DNA of 64,000 bases from Hyaloperonospora brassicae (taxonomy: Eukaryota > Oomycota > Peronosporomycetes > Peronosporales > Peronosporaceae), in NCBI GenBank assembly GCA_947650285.1, contig CANTFL010000443.1:1-64000 (forward strand), in the 5' to 3' direction. Under the pieces are notes generated by a model. That model had not been told where the DNA came from. It made no database searches and saw only the letters and a list, made by a program, of their open reading frames with translations. The position numbers were made by a program, and so were the translations under genes. Positions 20,443 through 33,046 of the stretch are shown here, piece after piece; the first letter of the stretch is position 1, and each line of letters begins with the position of its first letter.

Positions 20443-21660
20443 TGTGGTGAAGTGGCCATCACAAATTTCTTGTGATCCCGACTTTTTACTGGCGCTCAGA
20501 CGACCGATCGTCGGTGGGAGTACTTTGTTTCCGTGTCCTTGATAGCCTTCCACACCTTGTGTACCCATAGGTTGGGCGGGCTGCATTCTTCTTGGTGGAC
20601 TCGTGGCGATGGGAAACATGACCGTGTTTGCGATGTGGTCGAGGCTCGATCTCGGTGTGGAAATCTTCCCACCGCCATCTTGGGCTAGTGTGATCTCGTG
20701 GAATTCTTCATTGGATCAATTGTATACTTGTATAGTGCTCGATATGAGTCCCTCTGACCTTTTACTGATCGCCTAGTCCAAAATATAGACCTTGATTCGC
20801 AAGCTTTCTGACCACTTAAACTGTCTTGCGATCTTGAGTCTTCAACCAAAAGGTTTTCCTGCGTCCGATCGTAGTTGTAAGGGGTGAGAATCCTTAAACG
20901 CGCCTGGCCAAATAATCCATATGTGATACTTGTGCAGATGTAGCGTAGTCTGTGACTTCGGGTGTCCAAAAAATTTAGCCCGAAAAGATGATTCGTGTCC
21001 TAAGAAGCAAATTGAGCTCTGTTTAATGCTAACCAGTCAAATCCAACAACCCTATCACTATTTTCATATCCAAGACATCGCATGCCACATGTCGCTCTCT
21101 CCAGAAGGTCGCACCGTTATACTTGTGTTGTATACACCTGATATACTTGTCCGATCGCAATCGCCTTTCATATCACAGATCGTGTAGTGGAACCCACACT
21201 AACTCGATCGCGATCACATACCCGATCGCGATCACATACCCGATCGCGATCACATACCCGATCACGATCTCGATCAACTCCTTGACCACGATCGCCTTGC
21301 TGATTGCGAATCACATGGTGTGGAATATACTCATCGCGATTGTTTATCGTGGTCCACACCAACCTAATCGCGATCACATACCTGATCATCGATCGAGATC
21401 TCTATGGACTCCTTGATCGTCAATGCAATCGTCCCCTTGACAGTAATCAGAGCTTCAGGGCTTGTACCCTTCGCCCGTCATACTTTAACCTGGTGCCGCA
21501 GGTCCCATCCTTTCTGATCTCATATCCATCTCTGTCTAACAGTCCAGTGGAATTGATCCGACCAGTTGTGGGACCGTTGTTGACATCCGTCTGCCAAATT
21601 GGACATAGCGGGAATGCGATCTGCTCTCGTGTCGCGAATTTTATCAGTCTCTTCACCACA
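20443..21660 (-). repeat. Gypsy-1 3' LTR (left)
   Basis: Starts tgtgg and ends ccaca. The first 80 bases differ from the partner LTR at several sites; the remainder has only a handful of differences plus one 18-bp repeat unit more. Open frames inside it recur in both LTRs and are not genes. Confidence 0.88.
21205..21258. repeat. 18-bp minisatellite in Gypsy-1 left LTR, 3 units
   Basis: Three exact units of cgatcgcgatcacatacc, followed by a degenerate cgatcacgatctcgatc. The right LTR has two exact units at 33,809-33,844. Confidence 0.93.
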
Positions 21661-24600
21661 ATCGGCTTCTCTGCCATATTCTCAATTCAGTGTCGATATG
21701 ACTGCTCACTCGTCTCTTCAATTGATTAGTCCCACCTATTAACCATCGACATATCCACGCCAATACTTACAGCACCGTTTGGTACCCTGATCACGGTGAG
21801 GCTTCTTCCGTACCCGATCCCAGTTGTGTCCTCGTCAAATTGTACCCACCTTTTCCCATCACCCGAGTTGTGACCGTTTCAGGTGTCGATCTTCCGACGA
21901 CGGACGGCATGATGATCGCTCTTGAGCTCGCGTGGAGTGCAACGAGGAGGCTGACAAATGTTACTGATTCCTTATAAACCCACAAAGGATAGAGAAGCGT
22001 CGACGAAATAAAGTGGAGCAGTATAATGTACTTGAGAGGCATCTGAATCCATCTACGCAGGTTCGTCAATCAGCGTATCGATCGTCTGTTTTCCGCAATC
22101 AAAAGCATCCTCGAGCGCAGCGAAGAATGAACAAAAGTCCTGATTAAGCAAAGGGATCGGATGGCAAAAATGCAAGGATAAAATGACCATAGCTAGCGCA
22201 TGAAGACGTTTTTGTCCAAAATTACATTCGCTGATCCAGAGAACTGTCGTCGAAACATAGAAATTGTTCGCGCTTTGCTGTAAACGGAGTATTAGCAAGA
22301 GATTACCACTTTAAGTCAAAATTTGTAGTCTTCGGTCTCGCAATTTGAGGCAATCCCGGATTTCTGGGACGACGACGCCAAGAAGTACCAGGCTAAAAGT
22401 AATTTCGTTGAACAGAAGACTGACGATATCGAAAGGAACGGATCGCGTCGGGTTCCGCGCTACTCGATAAAACATGCGCGGAGATCGTCGTTCGGGACGC
22501 CAAACTAGACCGGAGACTTAGAGTGATCACAAATCACTTCTAAGCGCGTAAGCATCTTCAACGTTTGATCTAGGACCCGGAAGTCGATATCTATATCGCT
22601 GTAGCCCATCGCGACATAGCTGTCACTTACTGCGACACACTACAGACCTATTTAGCTTAGGTATCTTTCGGCTCTACGCTTGATATATCATCGTCAGCAA
22701 AAACTTTAGACGCCAAAACATTCCCAATACGACAGTAGTTCTGGTCTTCCGCTCAAGCGTTTCGGGCCACTATCTTATCCTAAGTTTGAGATTTCTCTGC
22801 TCCGTTGACCTTGGCAAAAGTCTCGTCGCTTTCTGTCATATCAAACGCGTGTTTCAAATCTATGCGATCAACCTGGGCCACACGACATACTGATTCGACG
22901 CCGACGAATGGAATCTATCTTCCTGTCAAGATTTCGCAAGTGGAAAAACCTGATTTGCGTTCAGATTGGACAAAACTATTTTTGCCCTCGCGATAATCTT
23001 CGCCTATTCCCCTAACTGAGTCGAAGCTGTCAGATAAATCGACACAATAGACAAACTCATCTTGGTCAGATCACTACAAGCGGTCGTCTGGGGCAGGCGT
23101 AATAGGCTCGGGCCAACACTCTCCAGCTCAGGTCTTTCTGATATTCTTCTCGAAGCAATTGCCGGGATCGGTGAGAATTAAGTCAATCCATTGAATCGGT
23201 TCGAGAAGTCTACGACGAAGCGTGATTTGTCCAGTTTGTCTAAAGATGCAGCTCGCGCGGCACTTTCAGGGTCACAATCAACTTCATGTCGACGCGCTTC
23301 GTCCTCTTCTGCGTCAATTATACTCAATACACCTTCATTCAAAACCTTTATTGAATATATCAGCTCCAACTCGCGATCGCTTTCCCCGACATATTTAACT
23401 TCTCCCAAAAAGTCATCTTCGACGTCGAAGGTCCGGGCGAGTCATTGAGCGACTCTTCAAGCGGCGATTTCGTGTTTAGTAGGATCGCGAGGAAGTTATC
23501 GATCTGTTAACACCCGTCCAATATGCCGCGTTGCCAGCCGATTGTGTACCGCGCGATCGGTAATTTTAGGGTTTTGGCTCTCGCGTATCAAGATCGCCCT
23601 ATCAAATACATTTTTGGTCGTCGCGTCGAATGCGTTATACCAGCGTTGCTGATTTGAAAGTGGGATTTCTGTTCAAGCATTATTCACAACCGAAGCACTT
23701 TCCGTTCCCAGACAACGAGGTTCCGAAGTCGTCTTCACTCCGAGCCGATTACTATGATCCCCAGTTGGTTTCTTCGGCACAGATCATTTCAATATACAGC
23801 TAGAAACCTTGGAAAATTCTCGATCGACCGATCGAGCCGGTCCCAATTTATGCGACTGGATGGTTCACGACTCGAAGAAATTTCTACCGCGTCTTTGAGG
23901 ATGTTCATCAACAAGCGTTGTGGAAATCAGACCATGTTTTTCCTAATTGCAGTCGGCAGCGCCAGACAGATCCGGAGTTGGACGCCTTTTACTAAATTCG
24001 TCGGCAACGCCGATTGCGATTAGATCCACGATTAAAACGATTTATACGCTTTATCTAAAAGGATATTCGAATATAATTGCGACTTGGACACCATGTTGGA
24101 CGGTATCTTCTTTAACGTATCACCCCATCAGCAAAATGGAGTGGGTACCCTGGGTAATGATGCAAAACGACCAAGATCCTGAACTTGATCCCTGCCTTTT
24201 CTCTAGCTATTATAGCCGAATTATGGCGGACTCATCATCTATCCGCGACCGCAGAACCTCTTAAATCTTCTATTCTCCACATCTTCGGCAAATTTTTCTT
24301 TCTTGATCTTTCTAAATTTGCCACATGTCTGCGTTTAATATATATTTTTTCATATCTTTTCGAATTCCTTTGTCTTTATTTTAAATTGTCCATCGTCTCA
24401 ATGTCTCTTCAGCTATCTTCGATTAGGTCAACCTAGTTTCTAATATCCTGCGATCAAAGTTTTACAAATTCTGATCACCTGTAATGCAAATATCTTGCGA
24501 CTTTGATCCACAAGATCGGGTCTGTTAACTTTTCGATCTCCACACTTACAACATATTATTTATTTCCATCTTTTTATACAACCTCCCTTTATGTGATTTT

Positions 24601-25449
24601 TATTTTACAAGAAACCTGCTTGCCTTTCACCTCGATTTAATGGCCTAATAAAACTAACGCGCATCTCCCTCTTCGTGCGACGAAATTACTTCAAACCAAT
24701 TCTTCATCTCTTGAACGCGTTCCTATTCTCGTACTAACGCTCCACAGTGCAAGTTGGATTCGGCCATCCACGACGGATCACCATTATCCTATTCAATAGA
24801 CTATGAAGTGTCTATGCATCCTGCCGTTACATGTCCGCCGTCATGATAGCATGTCCGTTTTTATCTCCACTACGAACTCGTCTTCTGCCAGATCGCCTAC
24901 CCAACTGTCATCTGGAAATAGTACTACATCAAAATTAATAAATCCGATCCGTCTACTATTAATTGCTTCATCGGTTGACTAGGAAATACCAGAGCAAGTT
25001 TCAACTTTGACATATTCCTCACTCAAAATACTTGTCAGCGCGCACCTGCCAGATCCTATCGAGCAGCGTGATCCCCGCACTTATCGATCTCTTCAAACGT
25101 TTGTGCCACATATGCGCCAATTTTGAGCACATATCTCCTTTACCCGATCTAGCCATAGCTAGACCTTCGATCCGCTGCATATATTCAGCACATCGTGATC
25201 CTGATTATGCTGATCGGCGCGATCTATATTTCCTTCCTTAGATCAATTGATCACCACCGCTCTTGCCTGTTCGTATTGGCGTTGTATGCCATACCACCAT
25301 CTTTCTGGAACTCGATCTCGCAATGCGGTACTCCCAATCTGTACTGCATCTTCCAACGTTTATCGGTGGTCTTAACAAGGAATCAGATAAAATGGAGTGT
25401 CCCTGGGGACCCAATCGTGTGCGGTGCTGATTGCGTGTATTAATTATTC
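21661..25449 (-). other. Gypsy-1 interior after integrase
   Basis: Decayed 3' part of the element. A protein-like acidic fragment lies at 23,408-23,178 (ends SRFVVDFSNRFNGLT) and may come from the integrase tail, but I cannot assign it. The rest holds no recognisable domain. Confidence 0.4.
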
Positions 25450-25830
25450 GGCATATTTATTCAAATTTATCTGTTATATCCGACACATACTTCTTGATTT
25501 CTCTGGTCATCATTTGTACCATACGCTGGGCCGTGCCGTTTGCTTGTGGTCCTTTAGCTAAAGAATCTCCTTTTATACGGACCACGACCTAATTTAACGC
25601 AAGATAGATATCGGACATAAATCCTGGCTCAAGATCATGACGGATTTCTGTACTGGCGCTAAGCATTTTAAACACACATTTTTTGTAGTTCTCCGCGATC
25701 GTCTGCGCTGCCCGAGACGAACTCGCCTTCTCAACCACATATCTACAGAACAGGTCAACCCAGATTAAGAGCTCCGCGTTCTCTCTAAACCATTGCGGCA
25801 AAAAAGGAAATATAATCCATCGCCAGAATC
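25450..25830 (-). pseudogene. Gypsy-1 integrase fragment
   Basis: Minus-strand reading gives LFCRYVVEKASSSRAAQT and ASTEIRHDLEPGFMSD (family IRHDRDP-FMS, second catalytic Asp). After a short gap comes PQANGTAQRMVQMMTREIKK, matching PQANGQQERSV of oomycete Gypsy integrases; the catalytic Glu is lost. An open stretch of 70 codons (25,801-25,589) covers the middle. Integrase would join element cDNA to the host genome; this copy is dead. Confidence 0.75.
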
Positions 25831-27782
25831 TGAAACGAATACGTTGCTTTTATGTTACCTGGTGTCCCGCTGCGATCACAGAAGGTTTCTTCGCCTGGTT
25901 TAAAATTTACACAATTTCCTACATAACGTTGAACAGTTCGATAAACACATCTATCTTAAAATTTCTCCCTAATCCATTTATAAGTTTGACCTATACCGTG
26001 GTGGCCGCCCTCAAAGCTGGTTTAATACTGATATAAAAAAACTTGCTGCATGAACCCCTGGGTCGCCAATGGAACCAGATCTACGTGATCTTCTGACTTT
26101 GTGGCTAATTAAGGACAAAAGCATAACAACCCATACCAATCAACTTCATAGTCCGGCGTGATCAGAGCACATAAATTCGTCCCCGCAGATAAAATCGTGG
26201 ATAAATCGCTACTTAGATATATCTATGAATTTAAGGTATACCTTTCTTCATCTTGCGCTTGTTTGATGCCATCGATTCGTATCTATTGTATGATCTCTTC
26301 TTCGACAATTTGTGTTGATTGACGCCGTTGCGCGGCAGATCGGGTAATTGTGGTTTTTTGGCCATCTGACTCGTCTTGCGTGATATCACTAACTCGCCCA
26401 GCCGATTTGGGGTCTTTCGATATTGGTAATTATTGCGATATCACTTTTCAACGCTTTTCTTTTTTTAGCGTTGTACTCGCCAGTCGGTCTGCGCTTGAAA
26501 AATAATTGCGTTTTAAAGCAAATAAATCATGCCTAGGCTAGGATCGAAGTTTCGTTATCGCTTTATGTCTCAGCTGTTGTAATCTCGGTGCCTTGGAATC
26601 GGTCTCGCCACGCATCTGTCAAATCTCTCGATTTGAATATAGTCATATGGTCACTTGCCCCCTGTTCTGTTCCGTCAACAAATTAAACCATAAAAGAAGT
26701 CCTCGATATTCAGGCTTGTTTACAGTTCGATCAGAGGTCAGATACAAAGCGGCAGCCACAACCGTTCATCTTGGATAAATCCATTCGATGGCACTACATG
26801 CCACACCCTTCGTCTTCACTCTAGCATTTCCGTCAAAACTAGCCATCCAGAGAGTCTCCTAGTCTTCGACAGTAGGCGAAGGCATATTTTTCATTTTTCT
26901 TGGGTTTTTTCTTGGCGTCATCGCGATCAATAGCTTACCCCCTTCAGGCATCGAAATTTTTCTCGCCACCAGAGTACTCAGTATCTCATCAACACATTTC
27001 TCACATCTACGAATCTATAGTGTACATTTTAATAACAATGCGGTCCATCTGCCTTATTTTCCGCTGAGACCTGAAGATTAGAGAAATTAAGCTAAGATTC
27101 AAAACGAGTCAACACGGTGATCTCACAAAAAAGTTTGGTATAGCATGTATCCAACATCCTTAATAATGCTAATACTTCCTTCCCCACCATTCCATAGATA
27201 ACTTTTTTGAGTTTAAGCATGCGGTTTAAAAAGGTGACCGACCAGTACAAACCTCATGATTTTTGCAGCAATACATTCGCCATGGCTCATTGGTGGCATA
27301 AACCAAAATTGTCGGCGTATAATTAGACTGAAGTGTTCTATAATGGGGGTGGTCGCTCTCATCTGTTTCAGAAAAAAGTGAATGCGATCGTCGATTTATC
27401 TCATCGTCTCCTACCTTCAGGATCCAGATCGCTCTTAAAAATTGGGGTATAGATTGCGATCACCCTTTGACAGTGCGGCTAATTCTGTCTCGACCAACAA
27501 CTTTCACTGTTGGTCCTTCGGTCTTCTTACGTTCGTCGGATCTCGTGAAATAGGTTTCTCGTACTTCGTACATATCTAAGCGAGTATCGATTCGCGGACT
27601 CCTTCAAAGTACCTGGTGTAATCTGCGAGTACCCTGGGATTGCACTCCTTTAAAGAACTACACATTTCATTACACTACATGGCTTTACAGCGTAGTGGAG
27701 CGTCCAGCCATTCTACTATTATCACACGGGAGTGCGGTTTCGAAAAGCGATTTATTACATTGGATGGTCGTTCATTAACATT
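25831..27782 (-). other. Gypsy-1 interior between RT and integrase
   Basis: Position of RNase H and the integrase N-terminus by order, but I cannot point to a motif; stops occur throughout. Confidence 0.4.
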
Positions 27783-28800
27783 TTAGCATATCTCCGGCCC
27801 CAGTGATCTAACACCCCCTCCACGGCTATTGATATAGGTTCCCCCGGTCCCAATATATTCGTATAGTGCTGATGCGTACACCATATATTCCTCGATGATT
27901 CGAATGTAATAGTTAAGGATCCCCAAAGACAATTGCATTGACCGTAGCAAATGAGAAAATAGTATATTTACCAACGATCATAGATCCTTTGGGTTGACCT
28001 CCGATCTGAACAGTTATACTTGATGACACAAGTAGTTTACTTTGCGTCGTCCCCAGTAAGCCTTTGTCAAACCTATTGATAAATTTCATCGATTAAGTAC
28101 GTCTAGTACGCGCTCAACTTTCCGGTTGAGTGATTCCAACGACTTCACGGGTATCAGTATATTGTCGATAGATGACCTTCGACCATAATCCGACGCCTTC
28201 TTGTCAGAATCTGGTACCCCGTTGGTGAAAAAACCATTATGATCTGATGATCCCCGGGTAATTTTAGTTAGTAATGCACCAATCGTTAAATTCTTGTACG
28301 GCGCGTTGTCTATCAGGCGTTGGTAGATCTGCTGCGTGTTTACCGGCCGAACGGTATCCTCAGCCGTTTAATTAATCCTGATAGTTATATAAACGCAGAT
28401 ATTTCTCTTTCTTGCTCCGTCTTCTCCATCACACAAAAACCTACTTGCCATATCCAACGATCAGTAACACATGTGATTAATCGAATTCTGCAGCAAGATG
28501 TTGATAAAAGGCGTGAAATACACCATCAGTCGTGTCAACCGATTCACTCGTCTATAGTCGATACATAATTAATTTTTCCCCTCCATTTATCCTTGCATAC
28601 CACGATTGGTGATGTCCACGGAGAAGTGACAGGTGAGTTTTCGACGCTACCAATCATTCTTGATCAGATCAGCCAGCTTTACTCGAAACTTGGGTACTAC
28701 TAATCGTACCCTTTGTGCAATCGAGTTAGCATCTTCGGCATCGATATCACATAATGCTCCCCGTGGCCCAGGGGTCAGGGCATTACATTAGCCTATAAGT
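27783..28800 (-). pseudogene. Gypsy-1 reverse transcriptase fragment
   Basis: Reading through stops on the minus strand gives, in order: LTRLMVYFTP (about 28,530), QRLIDNAPYKN, GRRSSIDNILIP (about 28,170; family YIDDILIP, so the catalytic YxDD has become SIDN), WGRRKVNYLCHQV (about 28,050) and LVNILFSHLLRSMQLSLG (27,974-27,890) with LNYYIRIIEEY and ASALYEY of the RT-RNase H connection. Upstream, 29,052-28,783 encodes EEFYAEDVDQH-like and EDIQVGD pieces typical of the protease-RT linker. Clearly one Gypsy polyprotein, long dead. Confidence 0.82.
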
Positions 28801-30749
28801 AGATGTTGAGTCCATATAATAACTGCCGCACCTTCTCTTCGTCATTCGACAGTGGTTCTGCTGGTCGCCTACTTGTATGTCCTCGAACGATGTCTCGACC
28901 GATGGCACAACCACTTCTGGTAGGATCGGCATATGTTGATCGACATCTTCGGCGTAAAACTCTCCACTCTCCTTACGATACGTCGACACGGTAGAAGGTT
29001 CTGCATCCTTAGTTTCATCATTGATCGCAACTATGTCATCCCTATTTACCAATCAAACATGCAATCCTTGTACACCACAATATCTGATCGCACTCGCTTC
29101 TGTCTGACAGCTTAATATTCTTTGCAGTAAATTGTTGACATCGCCGATCGATGAATTTACTGTCGTAAGATCAATTCAGGGATCATTTTTAATGCCGATT
29201 TATCGACAGATCAACCTCTCTACACCCGTACATTGTAAAGAGTGATGCAGAGGTTCTTATTAGCTGACGTATGTCGTCTTCGTGGTGCACACATCGATCC
29301 TCTCTACCGATCGAGGCCTTGTTAGACTGATGTCTAGGCCGTATTTTCTCTCCACCATCCATGGTCGAGATCGCGTCTGGTCGATAGGTGGATTGTCATT
29401 GCATCAAACAATTTTTTGCAATAGATATCCCATGTCATGATTGGCGTCGCCACTCTGCTAGCTTCCTTCAACCTGGTTTACATGCGATTACCATCTAGAG
29501 CCTTGCTACTTGTATGATGCGTCACAAGTACCTTTATTGATCGCAGACATTTTTTGAGGCGCGACCGCCGCTCTCGTCCTTATCCTACTCTTGCAGCATA
29601 TCCTCTTTGATCACGTTTAGATCAGGTTGTAGCTTGCCAGCCTTGCGATCCTTCGCCTTTTCTTTTTACAAACCATTTGGCGTTCTATAATATTTCTCGG
29701 CAAAGAATATGATCGCTGCTCGACTAATGATCCTCCAAACGCTTCGAATGAAACTGCTTCTCGATCTGATGTAGCTTTATGTGCTACCTTTTGCCATTCG
29801 TTATATAGTCGCGATATCACATACATGCACCCTTGCGAACGAGAATCATATTTGCTGCAATCCACGATCCCAGCGGGGATTTAGCACAAAATGATCATGT
29901 GATCACCTAAGTTGGTGATCGGTCGATATATAATTCTGCCCGGCCCGTTAGTCACGGTTCGTACCCACTCTACCTCTCGTCTTCACCAAGGTTAAAATCT
30001 TGATATCGCGATACATATCCTTACTCCAGTTAGTCGGCCGACGGAGATCCCTGCACCTTGATCAATCAAGTTGAACGCTAGAATCGTTGGTCTATCAAGT
30101 GGCTTACGTCCCGCTGGACAAATGCGAAGTTCATCGGGGTGATATATAGTTACGTCCGCTAGATCGAAGCGAATGTCGGCCGGGACCATGCCGTCCATGC
30201 CTAGTTTAGCCTCTTAATTATCTTGGTATCCTACCTAAACGCCGTAATAATATATTTCTGACTTTTTCACTGTCGTCTTGATATTCTGGCACCCCACCAT
30301 CTTGTGCGCGGATTTCCCTATATTGACACATTTTTGAGTCCTGATTTCGTCGATCATGCGTTCTACCTTACAAGCAAAGGTAATGTCGATGATTGACACT
30401 TCAGCACCGCATAAACTGGCATTTTGGCCTTATATTATTTATATTGACCATTTCTTCCGGGTGCTTCAGCATTTCCGAAGGGATACCAATCAATATTTAC
30501 ATAAGTTCTTTGATGCGAAATCAAGCTTTATCTTCTTATCTGATCAAAAGTAATTATTAATTCCGTTAACTTTCGTTATTGCGTGGACGAAAGTTTAATC
30601 ATTACGTATATTAACGATCGAATCGGCCCGATAGGTTTCCTCTTGTTTCTTAATTGTCTTTAAAACGAACGCATAGTTGCTGAGTCTAGAAAACTCGGCT
30701 AGTACCAGAATTCATCCTCGCGAGCGTCCTAGTTGAAAATTAATTTCGC
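28801..30749 (-). pseudogene. Gypsy-1 protease-linker region, decayed
   Basis: The right-hand end of the RT linker (29,052-28,801) is recognisable: VNRDDIVAI, EFYAEDVDQHMPILPEV, ETSFEDIQVGD. Further right no protease motif can be named. The open frame 29,865-29,617 has no recognised homology. Confidence 0.5.
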
Positions 30750-32900
30750 CATGGACGGAAACATTTCTGCGTGCTTCGTAGACACATATTACTTGCACTT
30801 CATATGCGAGAACTTTTTTAAAGAGAACTTGCTACTCTCGTACGTTTTTTACACAAGCAGCACATGTATAAAAAGCACTAATCCGATAAAGATTCTTTGC
30901 GGCTGAACTTCTGGCAAATAAGTATATTTTGGCAGCCTCGATCGTCATGCTTGATTGACTCACAGTGAATGCACATTTTGGGCTTCTTTCCGTTGAGCTC
31001 CACTCAATTCGCATCTCATGTGACTTGCGATGATCTTGGTTTGACTTCCCTTTATTATAGACGGTGGTCGTACACATGTGAAGCCGGTACGCGTCATCTT
31101 CCGATCCACTTGAATTCGACTCCGAACTACTTCTCTCGCTTTCCACCCTGACCGCTCGTACTACTCTTGTTAATTTAGACAGTACCCATTCGGTGTGGGC
31201 TTTTTATCGCTGATGAGACTTGCTCGATCGTATCGACGACATTCTGTACCGGGTTGTTGTATCCGCTTATACGCCTGAACCTTTTTCTACATATTGTCGG
31301 CATCAAAGTAAGCTGTATTGCGAAATCGCGAGATTCTAGCATAAACTTAAGTACTTTACATGATTTTGTCGCGTCGCGTGTGAATCATCTCGAACCGCGA
31401 CCTTGGCTCGGATCGCTGCCCCATTTCATCGGTTCGATTGCTCCTGTAGGGTTTCATCCGGCCGATTTGCGTGCGTGGTAGTACTGTCTGGGATTCGGCT
31501 CATAGTATCCTCCATAATGCACCATGAAACCTTCCAGCAAATGCTCCCACGTGCGATGAGCAGTTCATCTCAGTCGACTGTGCCGATTTCGCGCTGGTCC
31601 TATTAGTAGATCGCCAAACGCCGGGATTTACTCTACATCAGTTTCTTGGTCTTTTGGGAACACGTACTTTAACAAGATGTTCTAGCTTCTAGCGCGGTCT
31701 TCATCTCGATCCTTGATGTTTAACTCTTTAAATTCGCCGATCCGGTAGAAATAATGTGCTGAGGAGACGTTCTTTGTTTCATCAAAAATTCCCCATTTCC
31801 TAAACGGAACTTTCAAGCTTTCCCGATCCTATTCGTAAGGGGTATGATCTTCGGGACTACCGAATCCAATCGACCTTTTCGCAACCTACCTATGACATCA
31901 CCACATCCGGAAGATAAATATTTCGATCTCTTGTCATCTTGATGAATTGAGTTTAATAGATCGCTTGACAGGCTAAGATCCCCTGTCTCTGCATGAATCT
32001 CCTCGTAGAGTTACCGATATAAGACCGCAAGAGTCCTTGGATACCTGATGCGTCATCTCCGGTGTCGCGTATTTCAGCCGATCGAAACTTAGCCTTAATC
32101 CTCCAAGCGATATCAAGCAGGTGAGAGGATCCACTGGGGACTAGCGACATTCGCTGAACACCGATCGAGTAATCTGACTCGAAAGTAGATTCAGCTAAGT
32201 CGTACCACTACATATCAGGTGTGGTATTCTCTTAGTATTTCCGTGATCTGGGTAGTCACGTAATTTACTATCTGAGATTTGCCTGTGAGAGTTATTGGCT
32301 TCTCATGTAGCGATCGGCATGCGTAGATGACGTGATCTTAAACGCACTCTAACAGTTTCCTTACATCAAGCATCTCCTCCACGAATACAGCCTCATGCAA
32401 AAGCTGCGTGATCCCGTGGATTTCCCCTAACATTATTGATGCACTTACTGGAGTCGATATTGGCCTTTGAGTCTCACCGATCAGCTTTGGCTTCAGCACT
32501 TGAGGTACTGGGTCGCTTAAGAAGATTCTTGAGCATCTTCCGCTCGTACTCCTTGGCCAATTTTAGACGTTGCCTTTCTTCCGTCTTTTTTTTGTGTTCA
32601 CCGAAATTGAACGGCTTCGAGGTAGTGTTTTTAACTTGATCCCGTTGGTCTAGTTCGGACGTTGTTTTCTTCATCCTCGCCGTACTCGATTTATCTTTTC
32701 TTGAGATCACAGGCACGGCGTTGGACAACATTTGTTTAAATTTAACCGATGGGTTTCTAGCCTGCAAATCATGATTTGTAGAACAAGTTGCGGTGGTTCT
32801 CGAAGTGACATCAGAGGGGGGTCGAGATTATTCATATAAATCAAATGATCAATTTCCCTTTTTAATTTTTTTGGCACCTGAGCTCCTCCCAAAATTTTGA
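30750..32900 (-). pseudogene. Gypsy-1 gag, decayed
   Basis: Traces in order on the minus strand: basic, helix-rich N-part open from 32,767 to 32,474 (KKKTEERQRLKLAKEYERK); capsid segment IGPARNRHSRL ... RTWEHLLEGFMVHYGGYY (about 31,600-31,500), matching the retrotransposon Gag capsid motif GPARNW...TW; and a nucleocapsid region 31,146-30,832, serine-rich start, with leftovers of zinc knuckles (RSPKCAFTVSQSS). Just downstream is TKHAEMFP (about 30,760), which corresponds to the end of Gag in related oomycete elements. Gypsy-2 has the parallel capsid segment at 61,183-60,797. Confidence 0.7.
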
Positions 32901-33023
32901 TTATTTAATGATTCTTTTTAACTCACGTCTCTGTGCCGATTTCTTGGCCTTCAACGCTTCCATCCCAGAAACTGTCTCTTTTTATTTTCACTAAGGAACC
33001 TATAATGAAATTATGAGTAATTA
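32901..33023 (-). other. Gypsy-1 leader
   Basis: Short stretch between primer site and gag remains; no feature seen. Confidence 0.5.
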
Positions 33024-33045
33024 GAGAATCCGGGCACGCACACCA
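33024..33045 (-). other. Gypsy-1 primer-binding site (tRNA 3' end)
   Basis: The plus strand reads like the last 22 bases of a tRNA: it starts gagaatccgggc and ends cgcacacca with the terminal CCA. It lies one base from the 5' LTR (33,047). The complementary minus strand starts TGGTGTGCG. Gypsy-2 has a mutated version at about 62,317-62,337. Confidence 0.82.
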
Positions 33046-33046
33046 T

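Noticed and set aside
21304..21729. 141-codon plus-strand frame, repeated at 33,890-34,339
   Set aside because: Inside the Gypsy-1 LTRs and antisense to the element; the long frame follows from the repeated LTR sequence.
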